Shown here: piece after piece, positions 22,823 through 35,512 of the stretch
How the letters are laid out: the number at the start of each line of letters is the position of its first letter
Numbering within the stretch: the first letter of the stretch is position 1
Assembly (NCBI GenBank): GCA_947462335.1
Contig: OX381704.1
Span: 26,497,955 to 26,561,954, forward strand
DNA: 64,000 nucleotides
DNA from: Harmothoe impar
Lineage: Eukaryota; Annelida; Polychaeta; Phyllodocida; Polynoidae
Direction of reading: 5' to 3'
Position numbers and translations under genes: made by a program
The notes under the pieces: generated by a model
Seen by the model: only the letters and a program-made list of their open reading frames with translations
The model's database searches: none
Told to the model about the DNA's origin: nothing

Positions 22823-23815
22823 ACGTGGTACTGGAGGGGGTGGGGGTAGTTAAAGGCAGTTAGCACTTCATCCTTATCTGTAAGCGGATCTGAGGCATGG
22901 TGAGCTGGTAAAGGGAAAATGGTGGCAGATTGAGACTCCTGATGTTGAAAGGGGCTAGGCATGGGCATAGAAAGATAACGAGACAGAGACAGAGAGAGAC
23001 ACACATAGTGAAAATGAGACAGAGACATAGAGACAGAGACAGGGAGACAGAGTATACATGTCTGACAGTTGGATGCATAAATATTTATTATCAGACTCTC
23101 ACTTTCTTTCGCCAGAACCTGGACACTGCACATATCCTCCATTCAATGGTAGGCATATGCTTCGCCAACGGCGCCAAGGTCAATACTGATGTTTCACCAA
23201 CGTTTATCCAAACTAACCAGTTTATTGACCAATCTTGATATTTGGGTTTGACGTTAATTCTACATTGAATATCAGTACATATCAATGTTCACCTAACATA
23301 GTCTAACATAGTCAAGAATAACTGAATGCTATACATGGCTTGTATTTTTCGAAGATGACCATGTCAAATAATATAAATTTATGAAGGCAAATGAAGAAGT
23401 TTTCATAGAGAGGAAAGCCTAAAGGGCTAGAAAGTGATACAAACCTACAATCCATCCTTTGGACCATCAACATCTACTTGCCTTTATCACTGTTTCATAT
23501 AAAGGAACATCATCATAGGATAATAAATGCTAAAGGAGGGGGCCTATAATTATTAAAGTTCTCTCGTCAATATCTGTTGCAAGTATACGGTCCTGCAATA
23601 ATCTAGCCGGTACAGGTTAAAATGTATTTCATGTAGACTGTATTTTAACAGAGCCGAGGTATATAACCCTCCCATTCCTGCTCTAACAGATCTAAATATT
23701 GTGTTGTGTTGTTCCGACGCTGCCTTGTGAGCCACCCGGTGATTGGTCAATAAACATTGATAGGTGGCGCCACCCTGTGACAATCAGACAAACAAATGTT
23801 ACCAGGGAGAGGCAG
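22823..23815. other. Gene-free stretch
   Basis: Contains an 'agagacagagacag' simple repeat at about 22980-23052. No exon or element is recognised. Confidence 0.55.
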
Positions 23816-24000
23816 CCTACAACAATAAATGTAGCACATGAAGATCTCCCACCCCTCAAACCCACCCCATCTGCTTAGCCTGTACCCCCTGCTCAGACAC
23901 TCCCCCCACCCCACCTCAAACCCTGTCTGTAACAATAAATGTAGGGGTAGAGCCATCCCCCCACCCAGTCCTCAAAACGTGCCTGCAACAATAAATGATG
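23815..24000. repeat. Three imperfect copies around 'caacaataaatg'
   Basis: Units start near 23818, 23929 and 23986, each with 'acaataaatg' followed by a C-rich 'cccaccc..cctcaaa' segment. Each has an AATAAA, which is coincidental to the repeat and not evidence for a gene end. Confidence 0.6.
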
Positions 24001-24049
24001 GGATACACAGGTCCTTCAGTCCTTAACCTCCCCCCTGCCCTTCCTCGTG

Positions 24050-24260
24050 GGAGGCAAAATACAGGGATGTCACCTCACATAATAAGATTAAATCGACAGG
24101 GAATGGGAGGGAAATGGATAGTAGGGTAGAAAGCGAGAGGGGAGAGAAGGGCGTCATGGTAAAGTATAGGGGGAGGAGGCAGAATAGAACGGGTGTAGAG
24201 TGGAATGGGGGAGGGGAGGTAAAAAGTAGGGGGAGTAGATGAAGAGGGGCATAAGATGGA
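24050..24260. repeat. Purine-rich tract
   Basis: About 200 bases of 'gggaggggag'-type sequence on the + strand with few pyrimidines. Low complexity and no coding signal. Confidence 0.6.
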
Positions 24261-24299
24261 AGTTGGCGAAAAGGACGTTGCGAGAGTGAGTTATTGGAG

Positions 24300-25490
24300 A
24301 TAGGATCAGTCAATGGTAGTGTGGACCTGTCCCTCTGGAACCCCTGGTCCCTGACTGTGGGATGGGAGCAGTGTTTGTGAGTGGGAAGGTGGGGTCTGTT
24401 ATAGGAAGCAGCGTTACAGAGGGGGAGGGGCTGATTGGGCTATTTGTGCTATGTGGCCGTTGTGTGTATTATTGCTGTAGGTCTGTATGTTTACACCACC
24501 AGACCCTGCCGCATGCACCATTTAACCCACACGTGCTGCATCATTCTGAGTGCTGCATGCAGGTACTCACCAACTTCTAACCTCCATCACCCTAAATGTA
24601 CCAACACCTGTACATATATTGTCCATCCATCTTGCAAGTATCGCCATCCAAGAATACATCATTGATTTTCGGATAATAAATGAAAGATCCTTATACTTTT
24701 AATTTATGTTTTACTACAATTATTTGAAGTTAAAATGCCCTTTTAGAGCTATGAAGCGTGAGATTCGGTTCCTATATACCTTGTGCTTCACAGCCTTCTC
24801 CATAGTTAACCTAAAACAGTGCCGTATCACACCATGCACCTGATAACAAAATTAATGGTAGAGATGGCTAGGATGGTGACTGGTCCAGGGAACTACGGCA
24901 CACAGGTACTTTATCATGCTGAATCAGCAACCAATAGCCTGTGACTAGTCCTGACCGATAAAGCACCCTGTATTGACTGTGTATTGAGTCCATGCCCCAT
25001 TAATCCGTCCATGCTCTTGAACCTTTAACATGGGTTGGTACTGCCTCTGCCAGATTACCAAACACAGTAACGTTATATAGCCGATGGTGGATATCATAAT
25101 GTTTCTTACTGGATCCTGAGACCTGGCAAAGCACTGGAGGATGAATGATAATGGTATGTAATGGATGATTTAATGTGCTAATCGACTTAATTAAATGTAC
25201 AGAAAAAGGAAGGAGCCATTGAATGCATGACAACCTTCAACTGGCAACCTTGTAAAACTGGTAATAGGCAACAAGACACCGTGGCACACTAACCACAATA
25301 TGAGAGTCATAGGATGTAGGTGAGGGAGGGAAGAACCCTAATCTATGGCATCTAATTAGGGAGCTGATAAGGCATCCCATGCGATTCATCAATGGATATG
25401 GGGGTGCAACCCCACTTTTTTTTTTATTGAGGGAACTGGTAATTGACAATGGCTCAAAGGGCGTGGAGTCATATTACTGTGCAAGTTAAC
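24300..25490. other. Gene-free stretch
   Basis: No gene, inverted repeat or array is recognised. Confidence 0.5.
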
Positions 25491-25494
25491 TACT

Positions 25495-26031
25495 CATGTT
25501 CACTAAGAGGCAGAGATCTTGTTGTATTATAGAAGATTACATGGTGGATGTGGAGTATTTACGTGTCCAATAAGAGGCAGAGTGTTGTATTTATAACAGA
25601 TATAATAAGATACGATAGGGTCACAACTTGAACAGTGATCTCAGTCAAACCAATGATGCGTCACTAAATAACTTATTGTCAAGGAAGAAAGAGTAGTGAA
25701 AGATTGGCGACAGATTAGTGATGGATTGGCGATTTGGCAGTTACGGAGATAATGCTTTATACATGTCAAGAGCAATATTAAAGTATGGCATTGACATTGC
25801 TATAAATGCTACAAGTGGGGAGATATAAATGTGTTCACAGCGGCAGAGAGCTTGTTGTACTGTGTGAATAGTTGGTTCCCTTTTTGTAGATGATAACAAT
25901 GATGTGGTGGGTGTGGAGTATATATTGACATGGTCACTAAGAGGCAGATATTTGATTGTATTCGTAACAGACAATGACGTGGTGGGTGTTGAGTATAGAC
26001 ATAGTCACTAAGAGGTAGATACCTTAATTGC

Positions 26032-26064
<33 letters not shown>

Positions 26065-26205
26065 ATTGGTATCAGACAATGACAGGGTGGGTGTGGAACA
26101 TAGACATGGTCACTAAGAGGCAGAGATCCTGTTGTATTGGTAACAGACAATGACTTGGTGGGTGTGGAGTATAGACATGTTCACTAAGAGGTAGAGATCT
26201 GGTTG
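25495..26205. repeat. 71-bp tandem repeat with a TTG expansion inside one unit
   Basis: 'cactaagagg' recurs at 25501, 25935, 26006, 26111 and 26182. Spacing between the last four is 71, 105 and 71 bp. The 105-bp unit is a 71-bp unit plus about 34 bp of (ttg)n at 26030-26064. Each unit also has 'aacagacaatgac' and 'ggtgggtgtggagtata'. The part from 25580 to 25900 is decayed. Confidence 0.85.
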
Positions 26206-29129
26206 CTGTCGACACCTTGATAGCCCCCCTGCAGGCCTCGTGAAGGACGGGATGGCACGAGACACCACAAGGCCCTGCGGGTTGTACTAATGTAAACCAG
26301 CAGGCATACTGGGTGGGGTAAGACACAACACCTGGTGTGGGAGGTGAGAGGGTAGGGAGGAAGGCAGGTTATGTTTTTGTGAAGATGTATAGTCATTTTG
26401 TGGCAAGCCAACTGACCGATCTTGATATCAGTGTTACCATGTTTGAAATCAGAATTTCGATCTAATCTATATCAGAGCGTGCCACCTCGAAATCAGAGCT
26501 TGATTTTTTAATATCAAAGTTTCAATATCTCTTTGATAATGAAGTTAATAACAATAACAAAAACTGAATTGGTCGAGTATGATAATCACTGACAACCTAA
26601 TTCAGTATGATATCACTCTCAGCACAACTGCAATAATTGTCGTACTCTAGTAAACCAAGTTTGGATTATTCAATTTGGTCCACGATTGGTATTATCGTGG
26701 TAAGGGTCGAAAACAAAGCATTTAATACAAAATCAAAACAGAGTGAAAAGTATAATATTTCAGAAGTATGTGTTTTGTGTGTTGGAGAATGTATAAATGA
26801 TGATAGTTTGTAGAGGGGGTGTCAGAGGGGCGTCAGGTTAAATCTACACTGTGCACATAAGTACAGGTATCAGGTGCTGCCTCCTCAGGGTGGCACAGAC
26901 ACCTTATCCACCTCCACCAACCACCACCTCCCTCCACCTACCACACACACACCTCTCCTCCCCCACCACCGCCTTCCACTATAAAGCTGTGAGGGCATCA
27001 TATCTGATACGTCATTGACATTATCTATCTGGAGCATTTTTGGAAAGATGTGATGTGTATGTATGCGTATGTACGTATGTATTTCCTTAGGGATCTATAC
27101 AGTCATGAAGGTGTCCAACTAATGTGAGTTATGTGCTTATATCCAGGGCATCGTCGTGATTTATTCTTGCCAAATTCCCTGTCTTGTATATAGCAGAACT
27201 TTAATATAACGCTAAGAGTGGTGCAGGGGAGGGGTGCTGACAGGCAGTGATGTGTTCAGCGGTTACTGTGTACGGTGCACATGCTGCGTCAGGGCCATTA
27301 GGTTAATGTACAACCTGTGTTCTACATGCAGATAAATTAGACTTAATTCCAGAAACCAAAATCAACAATCACATAAACATCCAGGTGGCAGACCTAGGCA
27401 GCATTCTGTGAGTTACTCTATACCAGTGTCAGTACCCCTTTACATATTATTAGATGCAACCCAGTAAACGTAAAACGTTATACAACGTTATAGAACGTTT
27501 CTCTATGGCTCCTTATCGTCGCATAACATTATATAACATTAAAAATGTTATTTTGACGTATTTCCGTTAGCTAGGAATGGTTCCCATATATTATTGAAAC
27601 ATCAATAAAGTATTAATGGTCAATATCATACTCGTGGCACACCGGGTAGTTGTTATTTACACCATTATATGTGGTACCTAACAGAAAGGATCAAGCAAAG
27701 GTAACTGATAACTAGTCGTGCCATACCGAGCAGACATTGTATTCTGCGAAGATTTATTTGAAAATAAAATGTCCATCCATCCGAAAATGTCATAAATCTG
27801 GATTGTGTTCATTATTATGGAAATGTCCTTGGTGAGAAACTATCCTTTCTCATTTGGAAGAGGCGATATAAAATGCCCATATTTCCACGAAGGCCTTCGT
27901 GATGTTAGAAGTATGGGGTATCCGTCTTTGTTACCAGTCACATTAATGTATAATAAATAGACAAAGGATACTTACTCAGAAATTTATAAGATACATTAGT
28001 TAATACTAAAATAATGATAAGAAAGTTACAGGTAAGGGTGGGAGCTTGCAGGTGTTGAGTACTAACACATTACTTACAGGTCTGCTCCCAGAGACGTCGG
28101 CATTTATATACTACAAAAGAGGTGAACAGATGCACTGAATGCCTTTAACCAGGATTCTAGGAAAGCATTCCGTGAAATTTATGGTGTGCTTATATATTAT
28201 TTATCAATTGTCTTGACGATGAAATCCTGTATGTTTTTATTAGAAGCCACGAGCAAGGAGGCTTCCTGTTCACACTATTACATCTTACCTCTTTTATGTT
28301 TCAGAGCCCATGGCTATGAGTCTTGGTATGTTTACTTTAGTTTCCCCCCGTGATAGACTCGCTTGGATCTTTTGACCTCAGATGATTGAACATCATACAC
28401 GTATTAGATGTGGGTCATAAATGTACTCAAATGACAAAAACCTAAACACATTGAAGCATAATCTAGAAAGTCACAATTCCTTCTTGCCCTCTTTTCCCCT
28501 TCCCTCCCCCCTCCTGTTTTATCTTTCTGCTCTGCCCCCCCCCCGCCATCCTTCTCCATGTATATAGGTTCATGATAGTCTTATCATGATACCATGTAGC
28601 CTACAACATGATGAGCATCCTGATTTATCATGGAAAAACCCACCCTGTGGGACTCCCGCGTCTCGTCAGGAATTGCGAGGAGGGATCTAGGAGGCTGGGG
28701 AGGCGGGCTGCACCAACCGTCTACTGTGCTTCCCCTCCTCCCATTAGGGTTTTAATGGTTTTATCAGGATATGATCTCCCCACCCCTTGTGCAGCATGGT
28801 GGACCTCATTCCATGGATTCTAAACCCTGGGGAACACGTATAAAGAGGACTCCTTCATGATGCCTGTGCATGGTTGTTACATGCCCACTTCCAATTTGGT
28901 AATTATTGTCTGACACGTATATATATATATATATACATATCGTTGTTGAACAGTTAAATCTGCTATTGACACAGACACTTTTAGCGAGACAGGTAGTTTA
29001 GTAACAGCCCCAGGACCAGAGCACATACATACCCGCTATAACGATGGAAACAGCATTGCTTACTGGGCCTCATATTATGACATTTATACAGCTTTATATG
29101 CCTATGGGCACATTGTGCTTATCCAGACA
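26206..29129. other. Gene-free stretch with one short MITE
   Basis: Apart from the short MITE at 27470 and a (ta)n run at 28918-28934, I see no gene on either strand. C-rich low-complexity runs lie at 26885-26990 and 28486-28560. Confidence 0.55.
27470..27600. mobile_element. Short MITE, aacgttatataacgtt family, copy 2
   Basis: Starts 'acccagtaaacg' and contains 'acgttatagaacgtttctc', 'gcataacattatataac' and 'gttattttgacgta'. The same motif order as at 16551 and 54553. Confidence 0.72.
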
Positions 29130-29277
29130 CAGGGGCGGATCCAGGGGGGGGGGGCGCAAGGGGCGCGCACCCCCCCTATTTTTGTACACTTTAATTTAGA
29201 TGGTTCAACACCCCCAATACTGTAGCTACTACGGCGCCCCCCCTCCCCCCTTTCCAAAATTCCTGGATCCGCTACTG
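29130..29277. mobile_element. hAT-like MITE (caggggcggatccag termini)
   Basis: 148-bp element from 'caggggcggatccag' to 'ctggatccgctactg', imperfect inverted ends of the CAG...CTG type common in hAT MITEs. The interior has the palindromic 'ggggcgcaaggggcgcgcac' and 'ggcgcccccc'. A 5-bp direct repeat 'agaca' abuts both ends; hAT normally makes 8 bp, so three positions would have decayed. Confidence 0.85.
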
Positions 29278-29350
29278 AGACATGGGGTTTGGCCTCTGTC
29301 TCACAATGCTACCAACCTCGAGATCACATGATCACATGATCCGCACATTG

Positions 29351-29754
29351 GGCCACCTTATTTTGATAACTTGGATTACGGGCTTTTGGCTCCAACATTT
29401 TGGAAGGGCGGAGGAAAAAAAAAAAAAAAAAAGCTGCCCTACGGGGGGAGCAGGACCACAAAATATTTCGAAGGGTAGAGGCAAAAAAAAAAAAAAAAAA
29501 AAGCATGGAAAACCTGTATATTCTCTGTTATTGGGTAATCTAAAGAAGATATGTTGAGAAATATCCCCAATCTAAAAGGTCTCATTCTACCTTTTGCTGG
29601 TCAACATGTCTTTTTTTTTTTTTTTAAAGAAAAATTCTTTGCAAAATCTCGGAGGGGAAAGGCTAAAAAAAAAAAAAAAACTTTTTTTTTTTTTGCAAAA
29701 TGCCTTGAATCTCGGCGGCGGGTCTGTAATCCAAGTTATCAAAATAAAACGGCC
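29351..29754. mobile_element. MITE with ~30-bp TIRs and A-run modules
   Basis: Ends 'ggcc..ttattttgataactt' with 'ggattac', and the inverse 'gtaatccaagttatcaaaa' ending '..ggcc'. TTG occurs on both outer sides (29348-29350 and 29755-29757). The interior is four modules of 'cggagg/tagaggc/aaaggct' followed by A runs of 16-20, some inverted to T runs. Non-coding. GGCC ends with a 3-bp target repeat recall PIF/Harbinger. Confidence 0.82.
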
Positions 29755-29799
29755 TTGTCTACACAGCGTGACGCCCCCGTGACGTCACCTTTACGTCAC

Positions 29800-30480
29800 C
29801 GTTAGATTAGCGTGACGTCACACGTCAGTGCTGACAAACATGGGGCGTCACCTGCTGTCATTCGGTTGTGGAGGTCAATGTCGTAATCTTGTTGTGGTGA
29901 TGTGGACATGGCAGTAGGACGGTCTGTGACGGTCCGTGTGACAGGGGTTTGTTTAGTTGGTGTAGGGGGAGGAAGCACCCCTGGGTTTACATGCCTGCCA
30001 TCTAGACTGTATCTAGACAGTAGGAGGCATCCCATGGGCCATTGGTGTACATTGGTGAGTTAACCATTCAGGGACAATGTGTATAATGCATCAATGTAGC
30101 TCTGATTAGTAACTCATAATAAAGCTGCATTCAGGCATCATGACGGCCCTACGGGGTTGATGCACTCCAAAAAGATTGGCACGATTCGTCAAGGCTGCAT
30201 TCATGCATCATAATGACCAATTAAGGGGATAGCACATTTAAATCACCAGGGTAAATCAATAATCATGACAAGTGGTGTATCATATTATCGTGTCTAGTAG
30301 ACTAGACCTGTTTTCTAGTTGGTTGTCTACCTTATAGTTCCCCACCACCATCTCCTTTTCTTGTCTATGGTGTAGAACGGACAGGCTTACTGACCTTATT
30401 CATCCACCCATGTCAGGGATGACAGGGCTGTAAATGAACACCTCGACACGCCCTAACCACCAGAACTGACATCAACATTA
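29800..30480. other. Gene-free stretch
   Basis: 'aggctgcattcaggcatca' and 'aggctgcattcatgcatca'-type repeats occur about 70 bp apart (30124 and 30194). Nothing else is recognised. Confidence 0.5.
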
Positions 30481-31085
30481 CAGTTATAGCTAGGTCTGAC
30501 CATTTTCTTTCCTTCGTCAATTTACCTCTCCTCTCCCACCTTCCTGCGTTTTTTCTTCCTTTACCTAACTCGAGCTTCCCAACGCCTCCATCTTCCTCCA
30601 TACAGGCCTACCCTCTTAACCCCCTCCACCAATCACTCCTCCCTGTTTCTATATCTCCTTCCCTGCTCACGGCAAAGTCGTCCCCGAAAGTTACTCATAG
30701 ACTTCTACATGCCTTATGGACTCTGTATTCTTCTCCCCCTCTTCCCCCCTCCCTATCTGTTAGCTGCACTGATTCTCCAACCCTTTTCTGTATCACGTCT
30801 TTTCCTTCAATAGCCTACATCCCCCTACTTTACCTTCCACATCTCCTGACAATCCCCTCTCCACCTGTCCACCAGTGCCCTCTCTGGAAGTCCCCTGCCA
30901 TTGACACAGGCCCCCATACATTCACTACCCCTTGTGCCATGTTCATAGCCTGCCTTCTTCACCCTCCTGCAGTAATCTTCAGATCTGGCTGGGTCCCACT
31001 TGACCCTGCAGTAATTCACACAGAATATAAAACTCATTACACTGCTGTCTTGTAACTAATTTCCCCAGCCCCCTTCCCTTGCCCG
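30480..31085. repeat. Pyrimidine-rich tract
   Basis: About 600 bases of C/T-rich sequence on the + strand (blocks such as 'cctctcctctcccaccttcc', 'ctccttccctgctc'). It precedes the CCAAT/X-box cluster directly. No coding signal. Confidence 0.6.
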
Positions 31086-31102
31086 TTCTGCTCCCCTCTG
31101 GA

Positions 31103-31358
31103 CCAATCAGTGGCCGGCCCCTCCTTCAGCCCTGAGGGTACTCACTTTGAGTAGCACATCCCGAGTTACTGCGGGCCGCCCGGCCTGCAGCCAATCAGCG
31201 CACGCCTCTCATACTGCCTCTGAGTGGTGGCCAATCAGTGGGCAGCTCTCATGGTGGGTGGAGTGGTGGCCGTCTCCATGGTTACGGTCATGTGCAGAGG
31301 GCAGGGTGGTGGTTGTCGGCAGAGTTACCGTAGTAACCAGAGTAGTAACCCAGCAGAG
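31103..31358 (+). promoter_or_regulatory. Candidate promoter: three CCAAT boxes and two X-box-like RFX sites
   Basis: CCAATCAG occurs at 31103, 31191 and 31231 in one orientation. An RFX-type palindrome 'gttaccgtagtaac' is at 31324-31337 (both half-sites match GTNRCC/RGYAAC), and 'gtctccatggttac' at 31272-31285 has one mismatch. 'agtagtaacc' at 31341 adds a half-site. A strong splice donor 'gcagag|gtgagt' at 31359 would fit a short non-coding first exon. The surrounding 250 bp is GC-richer than its neighbours. No coding exon that would use it is visible, so the target is unknown. Confidence 0.45.
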
Positions 31359-31511
31359 GTGAGTGCATGCTAGGAAAAGGAGGAAGAGCAACAGGAGAGA
31401 TATGACCACATTGTACATCTGCCACTAGGACAGGAGACAATACCTGAAAGCAATAGCAGCAATCGGCAGGAGGAGAGGGATATACACTGACATGACATGT
31501 ATATCTACTAA

Positions 31512-31600
31512 CAGGATAGCAGACATGGTTACAGACACAGGGCTGCAGGTACCTTAGGGCATGCTCCTACAGGACCCGTAACACCTGAGTAGAGTGAAGA
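31512..31600. repeat. Dispersed duplicate, copy 1
   Basis: 'agacatggttacagacacag' followed by 'ctacaggacccgtaacacc' recurs at 31824-31893 with small indels. Confidence 0.7.
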
Positions 31601-31823
31601 TACCACCAACAGGTGGGGACGTGACGTGAAAAGGGACCACTAGGTAAGCAGGTAAGGTGACTATGTGTATATACCAAGGTGTTTCCATTAGGAAATCCTA
31701 AATTCCCAAATCCCGTTGGATTTGGGGTTCCTTCTTGTTTCCCTCTCTCATGTTTTTTCTTTCTTTAAAGTTGAATATACTGAATAAGTGTGCTTTCCTC
31801 AGAGTGGCCACAAAGTTTTCCTC

Positions 31824-31893
31824 AGGATACGAGACATGGTTACAGACACAGGACTGCATGCCCCTACAGGACCAGTAACACCCGAGTAGATGG
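31824..31893. repeat. Dispersed duplicate, copy 2
   Basis: Second copy of the block at 31512-31600, about 310 bp downstream. Confidence 0.7.
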
Positions 31894-32830
31894 ATTTAGG
31901 CTCCTACTTCTGCTATACTTGTTTTTGGGTAATACTATATCTGCCCAATTGGAGCTTGTGGTAGGACTAAATATAATCTATTTTTGTGAATCATAAAGAG
32001 GCAACTAAACTAAACTATCAGAATATTACATACAAGAGGAGAGGGGAACGCATGGCAGAGGGTGTGATGGTAATGAAAAGAATAATATCATACAATTTAT
32101 GTTGATTACATATAACTAAGGCAGCTTAGAAAAAGTACCTAAGTAGGACTGCCATGTGCACAATGCCAATCACACAGTGCCCACCTTAAGATGATACTTT
32201 GCCAAGTTAAGTATATTCCCACAGTAGGTTGACAGTCACTCAGACGGTCAGCAGGTAGATAATAGCCTTGTGTATTCTGAGGAGGCTGCATCTTTGGACG
32301 TCACCCAGGTCTTTACTGGGATGAACATGTGCCTACTTAGGACAATGAGGTTATGATGATACAGGCTGCAGGTAGTGTGGGTGGGTGAAAGGGGGGGGGG
32401 GCACTGAGTAAGGTGTATGCCCGGGTGTATACCTAGCTTCCATGTGACCATCCACCTCCATAATCACATTGGTCAGTGTCTATAAGATGCCAACATCCTC
32501 TCTCAAACTACATATAGTTTTAGTTAGAGGACAGAGTCTTCAACGCAGTTCTGGCCAGTATATATGTGGTTTTTAATTAATAGCTATACAATTATAGAAG
32601 CACTTAATATATATGTTGTTTATGCGCGGATTTTGAGTGTAGGATACCCATACCAACCCATTCGGACCTGATGGCTAAATGCCAACTCTAAAAGTCAACT
32701 TCCACTCTTGCATCCCCCATTGTCCCATTGCTGAACAGTTAGCAGAGTGGCAGTATGGACATTTTATGATAAAGCCGATGGAGGTGGGTGTATATACTAT
32801 AACAGACTGGCAGACATGGGATGTGTTAGT
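31894..32830. other. Gene-free stretch
   Basis: A G-run of 11 lies at 32390-32401. No gene or repeat family is recognised. Confidence 0.5.
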
Positions 32831-32831
32831 T

Positions 32832-33330
32832 ATATTAATGCTTACATGTTTCTTGCATGGATGCCGGGAGATAGACGTATTGATGCTGGTCTTGCCTCAT
32901 GGACATTGGAAGATGGGAAGCGTATTGATGCTGGTCTTGTCTCATAGACATTGGAAGAGGGGAGGCGTATTGATGCTGGTCTTGCCTCATGGACATTGGG
33001 AGATGGGAGACGTATTGATGCTGGTCTTGTCTCATGGACATTGGGAGATGGGAGACGTATTGATGCTGGTCTTGTCTCATGGACATTGGGAGATGGGAGA
33101 CGTATTGATGCTGGTCTTGCCTCATGGACATTGGGAGATGGGAGACGTATTGATGCTGGTCTTGCCTCATGGACATTGGGAGATGGGAGACGTATTGATG
33201 CTGGTCTTGTCTCATGGACATTGGGAGATGGGAGACGTATTGATGCTGGTCTTGCCTCATGGACATTGGGAGATGGGAGACGTATTGGTGCTGGTCTTGT
33301 CTCATGGACACTGGCAGATGGGAGGTGTAT
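32832..33330. repeat. 45-bp minisatellite, ~11 units
   Basis: Unit start 'gtattgatgctggtcttg' recurs every 45 bp from 32877 to 33327, with a degenerate unit before it. Units alternate mainly at one site (cttgcctcat/cttgtctcat). Because 45 is divisible by 3 and the unit lacks stops in some frames, 15-residue periodic reading frames appear on both strands. I see no other coding evidence. Confidence 0.95.
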
Positions 33331-35510
33331 TGATGCTCACCTGTATTATTGTGGGGGTGGGGGGGGGGGCAGCCTCTGTGGTCTGGATGTATGTGTGTGT
33401 GGGGTCTCAGTCTGGTGTCCAGGTCGTACCTCTACAGTAGATGCCCTCAGGCAAACACCAGTATTAAACGACCTGGAGGCGGACCTGGAGGGCAGAATAT
33501 AGGTGTGGATGTGACCGGGGCCTGGCTTATTAGTTGGTGGCACTAGGTCTACAATATAGACACCATATTTACAGAGACTCAGGAAGAAAGGGGTCCAGGG
33601 TGTTTGGAACCATAGCTATTTACGCTCTGCATAATGCCTAGTACTAATAACTATTCAGATCAGGCGCCTACTACCCAGTCACCTACTTATTGGCAGCCTG
33701 AGTAATGATTGGTTTCGTTTGCGGGTTTACCCCGGGGGTTTACTCAACCATCAGTGAATCAGCCTTCTCTGCGATGAATCAGTATGCAATGCCCTTTGGT
33801 GATTTAATGCCGGGCAATCAACATTGCAGATTGGTTTAGTTCAAATGTGTATTACTATTGGAATGGTTAACAATGTTGCATGAATGTTGATGAGAGGTTA
33901 ACAAATAGTTTCTATATACTACCAACCAATTGCCAATTCTGACCAATAGTTCTGTATTTCTATAACCAATCCAGAACCAAGGATCAGCATTATATAGTAT
34001 GTGTTCCTGTTAGCCTGCATTATAGTACTTGATAGTGACTCAGTTAAGCTATTTGCCCCATGCTGTGTAAGAGGGTGTTTAACTGTAGGAGGTGGGTGCT
34101 GTAGGTGTGTGTTAGTGTGTATGGAGGAGAGGTAGATGTCTAGTTTGTCAGGATGGATGGCAGGCTGAGGGCTGCAGGTAAGTACCAGGAGGCGGGAACC
34201 AGGGTAGGATGTCATAACAACCAGCGGGACATGGACACTACCTCTAACATCGCCCACACCCACCTAACAGGGACTACTCACAGACACCACCCTCCCTACT
34301 GCACACTGCCACGTGGTCAGTACAGGGGTTTGTAGTCACTGACAATTCAGTCTGCACAGTGGGTATCTATAGGATTCTGAAAGTAGTGCATTAGATTCGA
34401 GAATTCAATTAAATAGCAGAGGAGGGTGAAAATATGGGACAGCAGGCAATATAGTCTGACATGATAATGACTTTTAGTTTCAGAGTACTACTTAACAGTG
34501 ACTTAGGAGATAGAATAGGGTGATAAGTAAGCTTAAGTAGCGTGACTGTTCACGGCATGCATGTAGATATGTACTTAATTTGTTATTGGGCACAGGTTGG
34601 AAGGCAGGCTGTTTGCTATCGGGGAGGGGGGGTGGTTGGCCCAAGGATCTGTGTAGATCATTAACTGTTAGTGGGTAGTGACACTGAATAAAATTGTCAG
34701 TGTAAAGAAACACCCACCCACTTAGCGCTATTGTCAGTGTGCCTATCTCATGGTGTGTGTTGACATACCCACTGCAGGTAAAACAGGGGGAGATTGTTTC
34801 TACAGAATGTATTGGTAGTATAAATAACTGAGGACACCCGGGGCCTTTAATGTGCACTTACTGTTGTAGCACACACGACTCATATGTCATTGTTGTTGTT
34901 GCTGTTGCTGTTGTTGTGGTTATAGACCTAATGCATGCTTCTTCTGTGGACAACTACACAGCCATCTATTAGCAGCAACATAAAACAGGCCTTGTTGGCT
35001 GTCGGCTATCGCTTACTATTCTTGCTATTCAGTCGCAGGGAGCTATGTTGCTGGTTACTCAGTGATGCAATACTGAGAAAGTGGACTAGAGACAGTTGGG
35101 AAATAAAGTTTGAGCTTGCTAAGTCAAATCAATACGCATATTACAAAGCGTCAGGAACTGTTTTAGTATCAAATTGGGTCATCTTAATCAAAATCATGGG
35201 CATTGGCATGGGCATAGGACTTCTTATGTCCATCCTGTCTATGGAGTTTACTGTTATAAGTGTTGTAGAGATCCTGCTGAGCATATAATTGTCATTTTCA
35301 CAATTCGCACACTTGTACAATTTCTATACATTACATTTTAGCTAATATAGATCGGCTGGACACTCAGGTAACGTCAATTTAGCAGCAAGTCAGGGGTAGC
35401 ATTCTCAGAGGAGAAAGATTCTTTCAGATCCAAATGACTCACTTTAGGAAGTCCGGCGTTGCCAGACCCTTTCCTAGATTAGCCGCTGGGATTTCAATGC
35501 TGTCATTCAC
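33331..35510. other. Gene-free stretch
   Basis: G-run at 33355-33368, a 'tgttgttgttgctgttgctg' microsatellite at 34890-34918. No gene is recognised on either strand. Confidence 0.5.
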
Positions 35511-35512
35511 TT

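Noticed and set aside
25809..26150. Minus-strand frame with a polyglutamine run
   Set aside because: The glutamines are the (TTG)n expansion in the 71-bp array read on the other strand.
32679..33440. 253-residue frame (+) and 158-residue frame (-)
   Set aside because: Both derive from the 45-bp minisatellite. No splice context, codon bias or recognisable domain.
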